Below the pieces are notes generated by a model that had not been told where the DNA came from, ran no database searches, and was given only the letters and a program-made list of their open reading frames with translations. From assembly GCA_933228675.1 (NCBI GenBank), contig OW121744.1, positions 115,343,600-115,407,599 on the forward strand: a stretch of 64,000 nt of DNA, written 5' to 3'. The position numbers and the translations under genes were made by a program. Source of the stretch: Stomorhina lunata. Its lineage: Eukaryota > Arthropoda > Insecta > Diptera > Rhiniidae. Below, one piece after another: positions 1 to 12,587 of this stretch. Position 1 is the stretch's first letter. Each line of letters begins with the position of its first letter.

Positions 1-1954
1 ACTAAGACATAGACTAAGACATAGACTAAGACATAGACTAAGACATAGACTAAGACATAGACTAAGACATAGACTAAGACATAGACTAAGACATAGACTA
101 AGACATAGACTAAGACATAGACCAAGACATAGACTAAGACATATACTAAGACATAGACTAAGACATAGACTAAGACATAGACTAAGACATAGACTAAGAC
201 ATAGACTAAGACATAGACTAAGACATAGACTAAGACATAGACTAAGACATAGACTAAGACATAGACTAAGACATAGACTAAGACATAGACTAAGACATAG
301 ACTAAGACATAGACTAAGACATAGACTAAGACATAGACTAAGACATAGACTAAGACATAGACTAAGACATAGACTAAGACATAGACTAAGACATAGACTA
401 AGACATAGACTAAGATATAGACATAGACTAAGACATAGACTAAGACTAAGACATAGACTAAGACATAGACTAAGACATAGACTAAGACATAGACTAAGAC
501 ATAGACTAAGACATAGACTAAGACATAGACTAAGACATAGACTAAGACATAGACTAAGACATAGACTAAGACATAGACTAAGACATAGACTAAGACATAG
601 ACTAAGACATAGACTAAGACATAGACTAAGACATAGACTAAGACATAGACTAAGACATAGACTAAGACATAGACTAAGACATAGACTAAGACATAGACTA
701 AGACATAGACTAAGACATAGACTAAGACATAGACTAAGACATAGACTAAGACATAGACTAAGACATAGACTAAGACCAAGACATAGACTAAGACATAGAC
801 TAAGACATAGACTAAGACATAGACTAAGACATAGACTAAGACATAGACTAAGACATCGACTAAGACATAGACTAAGACATAGACTAAGACATAGACTAAA
901 ATATAGACTAAGACATAGACTAAGACATAGACTAAGACATAGACTAAGGCATAGACTAAGACATAGACTAAGACATAGACTAAGACATAGACTAAGACAT
1001 AGACTAAGACGTAGACTAAGACATAGACTAAGACATAGACTAAGACATAGACTAAGACATAGACTAAGATATAGACTAAGACATAGACTAAGACATAGAC
1101 TAAGACAAAGACTAAGACATAGACTAAGACATAGACTAAGACATAGACTAAGACATAGACTAAGACATAGACTAAGACATAGACTAAGACATAGACTAAG
1201 ACATAGACTAAGACATAGACTAAGACATAGACTAAGACATAGACTAAGACATAGACTAAGACATAGACTAAGACATAGACTAAGACATAGACTTAGACAT
1301 AGACTAAGACATAGACTAAGACATAGACTAAGACATAGACTAAGACATAGACTAAGACATAGACTAAGACATAGACTAAGACATAGACTAAGACATAGAC
1401 TAAGATATAGACTAAGACATAGACTAAGACATAGACTAAGACATAGACTAAGACATAGACTAAGACATAGACTAAGACATAGACTAAGACATAGACTAAG
1501 ACATAGACTAAGACATAGACTAAGACATAGACTAAGACATAGACTAAGACATAGACTAAGACATAGACTAAGACATAGACTAAGACATAGACTAAGACAT
1601 AGACTAAGACATAGACTAAGACATAGACTAAGACATAGACTAAGACATAGACTAAGACATAGACTAAGACATAGACTAAGACATCGACTAAGACATAGAC
1701 TAAGACATAGACTAAGACATAGACTAAAATATAGACTAAGACATAGACTAAGACATAGACTAAGACATAGACTAAGGCATAGACTAAGACATAGACTAAG
1801 ACATAGACTAAGACATAGACTAAGACATAGACTAAGACGTAGACTAAGACATAGACTAAGACATAGACTAAGACATAGACTAAGACATAGACTAAGACAT
1901 AGCCTAAGACATAGACTAAGACATAGACTAAGATATAGCCTAAGACATCGACTC
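1..1954 (-). repeat. 12-bp satellite array A1 (minus orientation)
   Basis: About 163 tandem copies of the 12-mer read here as GACTAAGACATA. The array runs off the left edge of the window. Units are highly uniform, with rare substitutions (acatcg, aaaatatag, aaggcatag, gacgtag) and a few partial units near 415-450 that shift phase. The same four variants recur 828 bp apart (853 and 1681 onward), showing a 69-unit higher-order duplication. The array ends in a short degenerate fringe near 1940-1954. Confidence 0.98.
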
Positions 1955-4310
1955 GATAAAACTTCGGTTATACTCTTAGATAATAAGATTTTTAAAGCCG
2001 ATATTTTTTTATATTTATTTTGATAGTGGCTTCTTTTAACTGTAAAGATTTCCTACCAATCCCTTTATTGTAATTTAGTTTTTGTTGTCATTTGACCGAA
2101 ACTAAACTATCGCTGGTTTGTAAGTTTTGTAATATTTATTTTTCATCTGCTGCCGTTTAAAAGCTCTGTTATACAAATAAACCGACTCTAAATAAGTATC
2201 AGATTCACATGAATTTGGTTGCTATGTACTCGTAGGTATATGTATGTTTTTATGAATATCTGCAAAAACATATTGCAGCCATGGACTTAGTGAACTAAAC
2301 TATTATAGCAAATCTTCCACTTTACTACAAAGCTATTTCTCTTTTTTCGCAATATTTTTCGTTAGTTTTACGGATTCAATTTTTCTTACAAATAAAATAT
2401 ACAATCTAGGAATCGTTATTTGTGTAATGCAAAATGAACATATTTATACGGCTCCAGCTTAACTCATGAGTGTGTGAGAGAATTGTCATTGGTTATTCAG
2501 TCCTTTGGGATTCTTAAATATCCATTGGGGATTCATGGCTATTGAAGTTAAGCAAATTACTGTAACTCTTTTAAAGTACCTGCCTCCCTATAGTCCCACC
2601 AAACACAGACCACAGAAACATTTGTCTACAATGAAGAAGTTTTTGCACTAAAACAACAAAAACAAGAGTAATATAGAGCAATATGGAGTCATATGTAGTT
2701 GTGGTAGACCAACCATAAATGTGTAAAAAAAAATCTAGAAAACTTTTAGCCAAATGAAACATACCAACCAACTAGAGATTCAGCCATTCAGCTGACCATC
2801 GATCCCATAATACAGATGATGTGGATGCAATGTGTGTGGCATCTGAATCTGGTTGGACAATACACAATTGTCTCCATTTACAACATGTGTGTGTCTGTCT
2901 GTTCTCTATATCTTCTCATACATGCAGGTAAAACCTATGAGAATTGGTTCGAAGTGAACTAAATGTTAGTTAATGATTTTAAATGACTTAATTAAAGATC
3001 GATTTTTTAATTAAATGACAATTAAATAAAACAACAAAATGTGGATTTTTACTATTTAAGTTTTTGTTCTATTGGAATAATTACATGTATTATTTGTAAT
3101 TAGCTTTTAACTATGAGAAGCTTATGAAGGCCTTAAAGAAGTATTTAGGAAATTCTCATCATGTGCTAATGAGGTATGTGTTGAAGCTATTCAATACTAG
3201 AGTATAGAGGACCTCCCAGGTAAAAATGGCAACTTATGTCCATTTCATGGTATATGTCTTAGTTTATGGGTTAGTTTATGTCTTGGTATATTTATAAGTA
3301 TTAGTATTAAGTATTAGAATGTTTTTTTTTCTTTTTTTCCTTTTCTTAGTATCTAATAGTAAACTATTTCCTTTACCTTCAACCTGAATTTAAATCCTTA
3401 AATTAATCTTCTTCATTCTAATTTGAATACATTCATAAATTACTCGTAACTTAATTTTAAATTACATTAGACACCCTCTCGTTATTAGTTACTCGTGCAA
3501 ATTTAATGTCAGTACATAATCGCGTTGCCATTAAAGTTTTCAGTAGAAACATTCTTGCGTATGAGCTTATGAAATGTGAAATCTGCTGCTGTTGCATTCC
3601 TAATTTTGATGTTGCACTCACTAGATGTGCTAGATCGTGTCAAGAATTTTTACGCATTTCTTAACAATTTTATACCTTGTTTCGCATAAAAAAGGAAGAA
3701 GAAACATTCTCAAAATAATGAGGAATGATAAGAAAAACTTTTCCTGAGCTGCTCATATGTATTACACAAATTCTATGACTACAAACACACACTCTTACAT
3801 ACTTGTATAGTCGATGTAGAATATCCTTCTGCATAGTTGCATTTAGTTGTCTGTTATAAAGTTTTGCCTGTAGTTTATAGTTTTGTCGTAAGTTGTTGTC
3901 TTGTATTTCATATCTAAGCAAAAAGAAATTTTACTAGAAAAAACTAAAAAATTTACAAGCAGAACGAATAATAAAAATAAAAAACTAAATAAAATGAATG
4001 AGTGAAAGAAAAGTTTTAACAGTAACTTAAACTTTTTTGTATTGCGATTACAACGACAACAATATACTCGTAAAAGAAGAAAAGTTTAGAGCTGTGACAT
4101 GTTAAGCATATCACAGGATATTAGTAGGGAAATGCGTAAAGCAAGTGTTGCTCATGTATTTATTTATGTGTGTATTTACACACTCACATACAAAGTTAGG
4201 AAGATGCACGTTTATTACGCAACATATAAAGAAAAAACAACTGGAAGAAATTACTTAGAAATACTAATAATGGTCTTCCGAGTGGTGACTTTCAAGAAAT
4301 TGATTATTGG
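1955..4310. other. AT-rich non-repetitive spacer
   Basis: No convincing gene. Short ORFs on both strands have no coding-like composition, splice context or recognisable motif. The stretch holds homopolymer runs and one small fragment of the 12-bp satellite (3250-3290). It could be intron or intergenic DNA. Confidence 0.6.
3250..3290 (+). repeat. isolated fragment of the 12-bp satellite
   Basis: Three to four diverged units (tatgtcttagtt, tatgggttagtt, tatgtcttggta) stand alone about 1 kb before array A2. They may be a seed or a relic of a former array. Confidence 0.75.
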
Positions 4311-6615
4311 CTTTGTCTTTCTTTTAGTCTTTGTTTTAGTCTTTGTCTTAGTCTTTGGCTTAGTCTATGTCTTAGTCTATGTCTTAGTCTATGTCTTAGT
4401 CTATGTCTTAGTCTATGTCTTAGTCTATGTCTTAGTCTATGTCTTAGTCTATGTCTTAGTCTATGTCTTAGTCTATGTCTTAGTCTATGTCTTAGTCTAT
4501 GTCTTAGTCTATGTCTTAGTCTATGTCTTAGTCTATGTCTTAGTCTATATCTTAGTATATGTCTTAGTCTATGTCTTAGTCTATGTCTTAGTCTAACTCT
4601 TAGTCTATGGCTTAGTCTATGTCTTAGTCTATGTCTTAGTCTATGTCTTAGTCTATGTCTTAGTCTATGTCTTAGTCTATGTCTTAGTCTATGTCTTAGT
4701 CTATGTCTTAGTCTATGTCTTAGTCTATGTCTTAGTCTATGTCTTAGTCTATGTCTTAGTCTATGTCTTAGTCTATGTCTTAGTTAATGTCTTAGTCTAT
4801 GTCTTAGTCTATGTCTTAGTCTATGTCTTAGTCTATGTCTTAGTCTATGTCTTAGTCTATGTCTTAGTCTATGTCTTAGTCTATGTCTTAGTCTATGTCT
4901 TAGTCTATGTCTTAGTCTATGTCTTAGTCTATGTCTTAGTCTATGTCTTAGTCTATGTCTTAGTCTATGTCTTAGTCTATGTCTTAGTCTATGTCTTAGT
5001 CTATGTCTTAGTCTATGTCTTAGTCTATGTCTTAGTCTATGTCTTAGTCTATGTCTTAGTCTATGTCTTAGTCTATGTCTTAGTCTATGTCTTAGTCTAT
5101 ATCTTAGTCTATGTCTTAGTCTATGTCTTAGTCTATGTCTTAGTCTATGTCCTAGTCTATGTCTTAGTCTATATCTTAGTCTATGTTTAAGTCTATGTCT
5201 TAGTCTATGTCGTAGTCTATGTCTTAGTCTATGTTTTAGTCTATGTATTAGTCTATGTCTTAGTCTATGTCTTAGTCTATGTCTTAGTTTATGTCTTAGT
5301 CTATGTCTTAGTCTATGTCTTAGTCTATGTTTTAGTCTATGTATTAGTCTATGTCTTAGTCTATGTCTTAATATATGTCTTAGTCTATGTCTTAGTCTAT
5401 GTCTTAGTCTATGTTTTAGTCTATGATTAGTCTATGACTTAGTCTATGTCTTAGTTAATGTCTTAGTCTATGTCCTAGTCTATGTCTTAGTCTATATCTT
5501 AGTCTATGTCTTAGTCTATGTCTTAGTCTATGTCTTAGTCTATGTCTTAGTCTATGTCTTAGTCTATGTCTTAGTCTGTGTTTTAGTCTTTGTCTTAGTC
5601 TTGGGCTTACTCTACGTCTTAGTCTATGTCTTAGTCTATGTCTTAGTCTATGTCTTAGTCTATGTCTTAGTCTATGTCTTAGTCTATGTCTTAGTCTATG
5701 TCTTAGTCTATGTCTTAGTCTATGTCTTAGTCTATGTCTTAGTCTATGTCTTAGTCTATGTCTTAGTCTATGTCTTAGTCTATGTCTTAGTCTATGTCTT
5801 AGTCTATGTCTTAGTCTATGTCTTAGTCTATGTCTTAGTCTATGTCTTAGTCTATGTCTTAGTCTATGTCTTAGTCTATGTCTTAGTCTATGTCTTAGTC
5901 TATGTCTTAGTCTATGTCTTAGTCTATGTCTTAGTCTATGTCTTAGTCTATGTCTTAGTCTATGTCTTAGTCTATGTCTTAGTCTATGTCTTAGTCTATG
6001 TCTTAGTCTATGTCTTAGTCTATGTCTTAGTCTATGTCTTAGTCTATGTCTTAGTCTATGTCTTAGTCTATGTCTTAGTCTATGTCTTAGTCTATGTCTT
6101 AGTCTATGTCTTAGTCTATGTCTTAGTCTATGTCTTAGTCTATGTCTTAGTCTATGTCTTAGTCTATGTCTTAGTCTATGTCTTAGTCTATGTCTTAGTC
6201 TATGTCTTAGTCTATGTCTTAGTCTATGTCTTAGTCTATGTCTTAGTCTATGTCTTAGTCTATGTCTAAGTCTATGTCTTAGTCTATGTCTTAGTCTATG
6301 TCTTAGTCTATGTCTTACTCTATGTCTTAGTCTATGTCTTAGTCTATGTCTTAGTCTATGTCTTAGTCTATGTCCTAGTCTATGTCTTAGTCTTTATCTT
6401 AGTCTATGTCTTAGTCTATGTCTTAGTCTATTTCTATGTCTTAGACTATGTCTTAGTCTATGTCTATGTCTTAGTCTTTGTCTTAATCTATTTCTTAGTC
6501 TATGTCTATGTTTAAGTTTATGTCTTGGTCTATGTTTTTGAGTTTATCTTAGTCTTGATATAGACTATTTCTTCGTCTTTGTTATAGTATTAGTTATAGC
6601 ATAAGTATTTGTTCT
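4311..6615 (+). repeat. 12-bp satellite array A2 (plus orientation)
   Basis: Roughly 185 units of TATGTCTTAGTC. The centre (5600-6260) is nearly perfect. Both edges decay: ctttgtcttt variants lie at 4311-4360, and from 6420 to about 6615 units become irregular with 6-bp slips and many substitutions. A second, more variable patch lies at 5100-5460. The decay pattern fits array growth from the middle with mutated edges. Confidence 0.98.
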
Positions 6616-6620
6616 AGCCT

Positions 6621-7013
6621 TACCCTGTAGTAAAACTGGGATCATGTGTCTCCATGTCAACACTTTGTGTAATATCGATTCAAATGTCCCCAATTTAAGT
6701 TCAGTACTGAAATAGTGAATATATAGAGACTACTATTCTAGTATATATCTGGTGACATTGTCAACGAATGTGACAACATATATGTATATCAATAGGCCCC
6801 GATTTGATCCCAATGTCTCAATTTGGACCAAAAGGACTACAAAGTCAATACTAAGTAAATAGTGGTAATGTCTACTGGTAGATTTCGTAGGAACTCTAAA
6901 TGTTAAATGTCAATAGTAGATAACATTGGATGGGGCAAAATAGGCAAGTAGTACTGGAGACATTGTCAATAGAAAAACAGTATTGTTTCGCTGACGGCAT
7001 TTACTGCAGGGTA
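6621..7013. mobile_element. candidate TA-flanked MITE
   Basis: The left end reads TA then CCCTGTAGTAAA and the right end reads TTTACTGCAGGG then TA. This gives about 11 of 12 matching terminal inverted bases on a ~390-bp body with no ORF. A TA duplication and a CCCTG start would suit a Tc1/mariner-type non-autonomous element. The interior has several related acattgtcaa motifs. It abuts the degenerate right edge of the A2 array. Two short inverted ends in AT-rich DNA can occur by chance, so family assignment is tentative. Confidence 0.5.
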
Positions 7014-9124
7014 GTCATTGTTTTAATCTTATTCAATCAATTTTTCTCTCAGTGTCTGTCATATTTAAACTTTAATTCATAATGTTCATGCGAGCATCTA
7101 AAAAATATATATATCTCGAAACTTTTTGACAAGTTTCATCGCATCAGCTAAAACTGGGAATGTTTCAGATCTGTCTGTCTGTCTGTCTGTCTTTAAGATA
7201 ATGCTTGCATAGTCTTGTAAGCAAACAAGATAATGCATGCAACATTCTAACGGAAAACTATAACAAACTTAAGACAAGACATATAAAAAGTTTATAGTTT
7301 CTCGTAGAGCTTTTCTTTTTTTTTTTGCTGCAAACTTTCATATATCGGGTGTTGTTAGTGATGTCAATGTTAAAAATAGATTAGGATTATGGATGGAAAT
7401 AGGAGTAAAAGGTGTAGAGTGGAGATGTTTTCAATTTACAAAGTTTTATGGTCTTAAAGGAAAGATGAAAAGGTAAAAGTTCTAAAGCGTGAGAAAGCTT
7501 TAATGAAAGTTTAATTAAATCAATTAAAGGTTTTTAAAGAAAGTGATATTGAAGTTTAAAGGGTCTTAGGGGAGTTAGGAAATAGTTATTAGGGAGGAGT
7601 TATTAATAAATGCACAGTGGTTAAAAAATGTTAGAAGTTATGTCAAACTTTGCTTGCTTTATTTTTAGTATTTATGAAGGTAATCTGTTTTCTTTTCCTG
7701 AAGCTTTTAAACTCCCCTGGAATTGTAGTTGAATAAATAGTAATGACTTTATAATAAAACCGGAAGTTAAATTTTTTTTAGGGTTTGCAAAAAAAAAAAA
7801 AAACGGAGGAAAAAGATTATAAAACTAACATAATGATGAAAAGATAGAATAAAGAAGAATATAGTAGAACTTTTGAAAAGAAATACAACGAATTTTTAAT
7901 GCCCTGCTCATTATTTAAAAGCTATTTAATTTATTTAACTGGTTTCGACTACAAAAATATGAACATTTCTTAAAGCATTAGGATAAAGCCACTTTGTAGT
8001 CAATAAAGTGAACAGTATTTGATTTATCATTTATAGTTGCATTCATAAAACGTGATTTTTGTTAGGATATCAGACTTTAAGGATTCCCGTACTTACTTTG
8101 AATCACTTTTACTTATTTTATTATCACAAGAAAAACAGGAAGCTTCTTTAAGTGCCACTAGGGAAAGCTGAAAGTGGCGATTAGTTCAAGTAAACTGACT
8201 TACAGCTAAAGGCTAAAATAATGAAAGATATAACAAAAAAAGGAAGCAAAGAAATTAAAACAAAGTCTTGGCATAAAACAAATTGGCACAGGCTTTTGTT
8301 CTTTGACAATTTACAGACAAAGTCTCATCATTGTCATCATTTATTCATTATTTTTTCCTCTTAAAATTTTAGTTATGCTTTACGGCGTTTTCTGCTTTCA
8401 TCCGTTCATTCATTCATTTCGATGCTGAAAACTTCGTTACAAAGTTGGTTTAACTCGAGACAAGAGTTAATGCCAGGACATCTGCAAACTGCAACAACAA
8501 AAACAAAAATGTCGCCTTCATTATGTTAAAGAAAAAGGAACAAAAATTGTCTCCTAGTAAAAAAAATCTAAGGGTAAAGTTACCTTCATTACTTGCACTA
8601 AATTTAAGGCCAGTCAGGCTAATCTTCATTCCTTTTTTTTTGCATTTTTGATGCTAAAGTTTAATTTTTCGCTTTACGTTTTCGTTTTCGCTTGAACAAA
8701 AACCACTTATAAGACCCATAATCAGCTCTAAAGCACGATTATCCTCTTTATTTTGTCGTTGACTAAGTTAAAAATGTTTGGAGCTATTTGGAAGTTAGAG
8801 GTTTTGTGATGAAAGAAAAAATAGGCAAATTTGCTTAAGTTGTTTTAAGGGGTAACAGAATGAAGTTTAAGAAAATAAATTAAAAATTATAAATTTTTAT
8901 AACCTTTGTAAGATAATGCTAAAACGACTCATTTGTTTTTATTTTTAGGTAAGATATTTGAAAGATGCTTTTGGGAGCTTCAGAACGTTAAGTGTAAGTG
9001 AAATCGACGTTTTATTAAATATCAAATTATTGGCGATTTGTTGTTTGTGTGAAAAGCAAAGTTTTAGACAGTAATAAAATTTTAATAAAAATTAAACATT
9101 TTTTAAATTTAGCCCAAAAATTAA
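7014..9124. other. AT-rich spacer with a short CTGT microsatellite
   Basis: No gene is supported. It contains a (CTGT)n microsatellite at 7171-7192 and poly-A/poly-T runs (about 7317 and 7788). The left edge of the next satellite array starts abruptly at 9125. Confidence 0.6.
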
Positions 9125-11353
9125 ATGTCCTAGTCTATGTCTTAGTCTATGTCTTAGTCTATGTCTTAGTCTATGTCTTAGTCTATGTCTTAGTCTATGT
9201 CTTAGTCTATGTCTTAGTCTATGTCTTAGTCTATGTCTTAGTCTATGTCTTAGTCTATGTCTTAGTCTATGTCTTAGTCTATGTCCTAGTCTATGTCTTA
9301 GTCTATGTCTTAGTCTATGTCTAAGTCTATGTCTTAGTCTATGTCTTAGTCTATGCCTTAGTCTATGTCTTACTCTATGTTTTATTCTATGTCTTAGTCT
9401 ATGTCTTAGTCTATGTCTTAGTCTATGTCTTAGTCTATGTCTTAGTCTATGTCTTAGTCTATGTCCTAGTCTATGTCTTAGTCTATGTCTTAGTCTATGT
9501 CTTAGTCTATGTCTAAGTCTATGTCTTAGTCTATGTCTTAGTCTATGTCTTAGTCTATGTCTTAGTCTATGTCTTAGTCTATGTCTTAGTCTATGTCTTA
9601 GTCTATGTCTTAGTCTATGTCTTAGTCTATGTCTTAGTCTATGTCTTAGTCTATGTCTTAGTCTATGTCTTAGTCTATGTCTTAGTCTATGTCTTAGTCT
9701 ATGTCTTAGTCTATGTCTTAGTCTATGTCTTAGTCTATGTCTTAGTCTATGTCTTAGTCTATGTCTTAGTCTATGTCTTAGTCTATGTCTTAGTCTATGT
9801 CTTAGTCTATGTCTTAGTCTATGTCTTAGTCTATGTCTTAGTCTATGTGTTAGTCTATGTCTTAGTCTATGTCTTAGTCTATGTCTTAGTCTATGTCTTA
9901 GTCTAAGTCTTAGTCTATGTCTTAGTCTATGTCTTAGTCTATGTCTTAGTATATGTCTTAGTCTATGTCTTAGTCTATGTCTTAGTCTGTGTCTTAGTCT
10001 ATGTCTTAGTCTATGTCTTAGTCTATGTCTTAGTCTATGTCTTAGTCTATGTCTTAGTCTATGTCTTAGTCTATGTCTTAGTCTTTGTCTTAGTCTATGT
10101 CTTAGTCTATGTCTTAGTCTATGTCTTAGTCTATGTCTTAGTCTATGTCTTAGTCTATGTCTTAGTCTATGTCTTAGTCTATGTCTTAGTCTATGTCTTA
10201 GTCTATGTCTTAGTCTATGTCTTAGTCTATGTCTTAGTCTATGTCTTAGTCTATGTCTTAGTCTATGTCTTAGTCTATGTCTTAGTCTATGTCTTAGTCT
10301 ATGTCTTAGTCTATGTCTTAGTCTATGTCTTAGTCTATGTCTTAGTCTATGTCTTAGTCTATGTCTTAGTCTATGTCTTAGTCTATGTCTTAGTCTATGT
10401 CTTAGTCTATGTCTTAGTCTATGTCTTAGTCTATGTCTTAGTCTATGTCTTAGTCTATGTCTTAGTCTATGTCTTAGTCTATGTCTTAGTCTATGTCTTA
10501 GTCTATGTCTTAGTCTATGTCTTAGTCTATGTCTTAGTCTATGTCTTAGTCTTTGTCTTAGTCTATGTCTTAGTCTATGTCTTAGTCTATGTCTTAGTCT
10601 ATGTCTTAGTCTATGTCTTAGTCTATGTCTTAGTCTATGTCTTAGTCTATGTCTTAGTCTATGTCTTAGTCTATGTCTTAGTCTATGTCTTAGTCTATGT
10701 CTTAGTCTATGTCTTAGTCTATGTCTTAGTCTATGTCTTAGTCTATGTCTTAGTCTATGTCTTAGTCTATGTCTTAGTCTATGTCTTAGTCTATGTCTTA
10801 GTCTATGTCTTAGTCTATGTCTTAGTCTATGTCTTAGTCTATGTCTTAGTCTATGTCTTAGTCTATGTCTTAGTCTATGTCTTAGTCTATGTCTTAGTCT
10901 TTGTCTTAGTCTATGTCTTAGTCTATGTCTTAGTCTATGTCTTAGTCTATGTCTTAGTCTATGTCTTAGTCTATGTCTTAGTCTATGTCTTAGTCTATGT
11001 CTTAGTCTATGTCTTAGTCTATGTCTTAGTCTATGTCTTAGTCTATGTCTTAGTCTATGTCTTAGTCTATGTCTTAGTCTATGTCTTAGTCTATGTCTTA
11101 GTCTATGTCTTAGTCTTAGTCTATGTCTTAGTCTATGTCTTAGTCTATGTCTTTGTCTTTGTCTATGTCTTAGTCTATGTCTAAGTCTAAGTCTATGTCT
11201 TAGTCTATGTCTATGTATAAGTCTATGTCTTAGTCTATGTCTTAGTCTATGTCTTAGTCTATGTCTTAGTCTATGTATTAGTCTATGTCTTAGTCTATGT
11301 CTTAGTCTATGTCTTAGTCCATGTCTTATTCTATGTCTTAATCTTTGTCTTGC
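9125..11353 (+). repeat. 12-bp satellite array A3 (plus orientation)
   Basis: About 186 units of TATGTCTTAGTC. The left boundary is sharp: unique sequence passes into a full unit within a few bases. The right boundary is degenerate, with partial units and extra 6-bp pieces at 11110-11220, ending near 11353. Units from 9500 to 11100 are almost invariant, with scattered ctttgtctt variants (10084, 10552, 10900). Confidence 0.98.
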
Positions 11354-12587
11354 CCCATTTAAATTAAATTTGAATCATTTTCTTTTTTAAAACATAAAAA
11401 TCTCCATTAAAATAAATTAAAGAGTTAAATATTTAAGCGAAAAAGGTGCAAAATAAGCAAAATGCTACAATCGCATTATTTTTCCCATTGAAAATCGATT
11501 GTTAAGATAATAAAAGTCAAAAGCAAAACAACAAAAACACTAACAACAAATGAGAAAATAACACTTGAGTTAAAAGGATTCAAATATTTAAGATATTTTC
11601 TGCTTTCGTTTCATTATTTCACTCGAAAAACGAAATGAGCAAAATCAAATAAAACGAAAAAAATATTAAAATCGAATCAAGGAGTCAAATACGTTTTACG
11701 TTCGCAAAATAAATAAACAAATTTAGAAAAAAGGTATTAAAATTTCAAAACATTGCTGTTAAAAATTGAAATTGACATTTGAAATCCTTTTTCTTTTTTG
11801 CTTAAAGTAGCACAATTTAGATTCAGACAAAATGCCAAAAACGAAGAGAAGTAACAAATAAAATCGAAAATAACAGAAACTAATAAAAAAAACAATTTAA
11901 TTTTATGTTTAATGAAGAAGGTATGAGTGAAATTTTAAAGGATGCTATCCTATCATTCACTGATATCAAATAAAAGGAAGAGTAATATTTTCAAATAGTC
12001 AAATAAACATATTCACAGCCAAACAAAATGCCAAGGGTTTTATTAACACATCAAAAAGTAAACGTCTATCACCGACTGTAGGGGTACTCTTAACTATTTC
12101 TGCTAGAAATATCATTCAGTCAAATGGTAATATTTACTCTATTCCAATCCCTTGAGCAAAATTCAATAAAATCCGTGGCTCTTAAGGCAACTTAGTATTA
12201 CTATTTCAATTGCTCGAAAGACAAAAAGGCAGCAAATACCAGCACCAGCATAAAAAAGGAATCGATTCAGTCAGCATTTGGTTGCCTTTTTTTTCTTTTA
12301 CAGCCAAAGGATTTGATAAGATAGTTTTGCAATTCCTTCCCTTCATCCTTCTGTGCTAGTTTTTTTAAAAACACGTATAATTGAAATGGCAAGTAATACT
12401 CGTAGTAGTAAAATCAAGTAGCAAACGAATGATAAAAGAACAATTTTAGAGGCAGTTACTCGAAGAAGATGCAGCCAAGATTTCTCAATACATTCACAAA
12501 CAATAAACATTAAAGTCGAAATCAAAATGTATATATTTTTATAAAAAAGTTAAATAATTTCTTTGAAAGACCAGAAATATTTTAAGC
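11354..12587. other. AT-rich spacer
   Basis: Very A-rich unique sequence between two 12-bp arrays. I see no exon, RNA gene or mobile element. Short ORFs here look like chance open frames. Confidence 0.6.

Noticed and set aside
1..1954. 12-bp repeat as telomeric sequence
   Set aside because: The unit does not resemble insect TTAGG-type telomere repeats; orientation switches between arrays and the arrays are interstitial.
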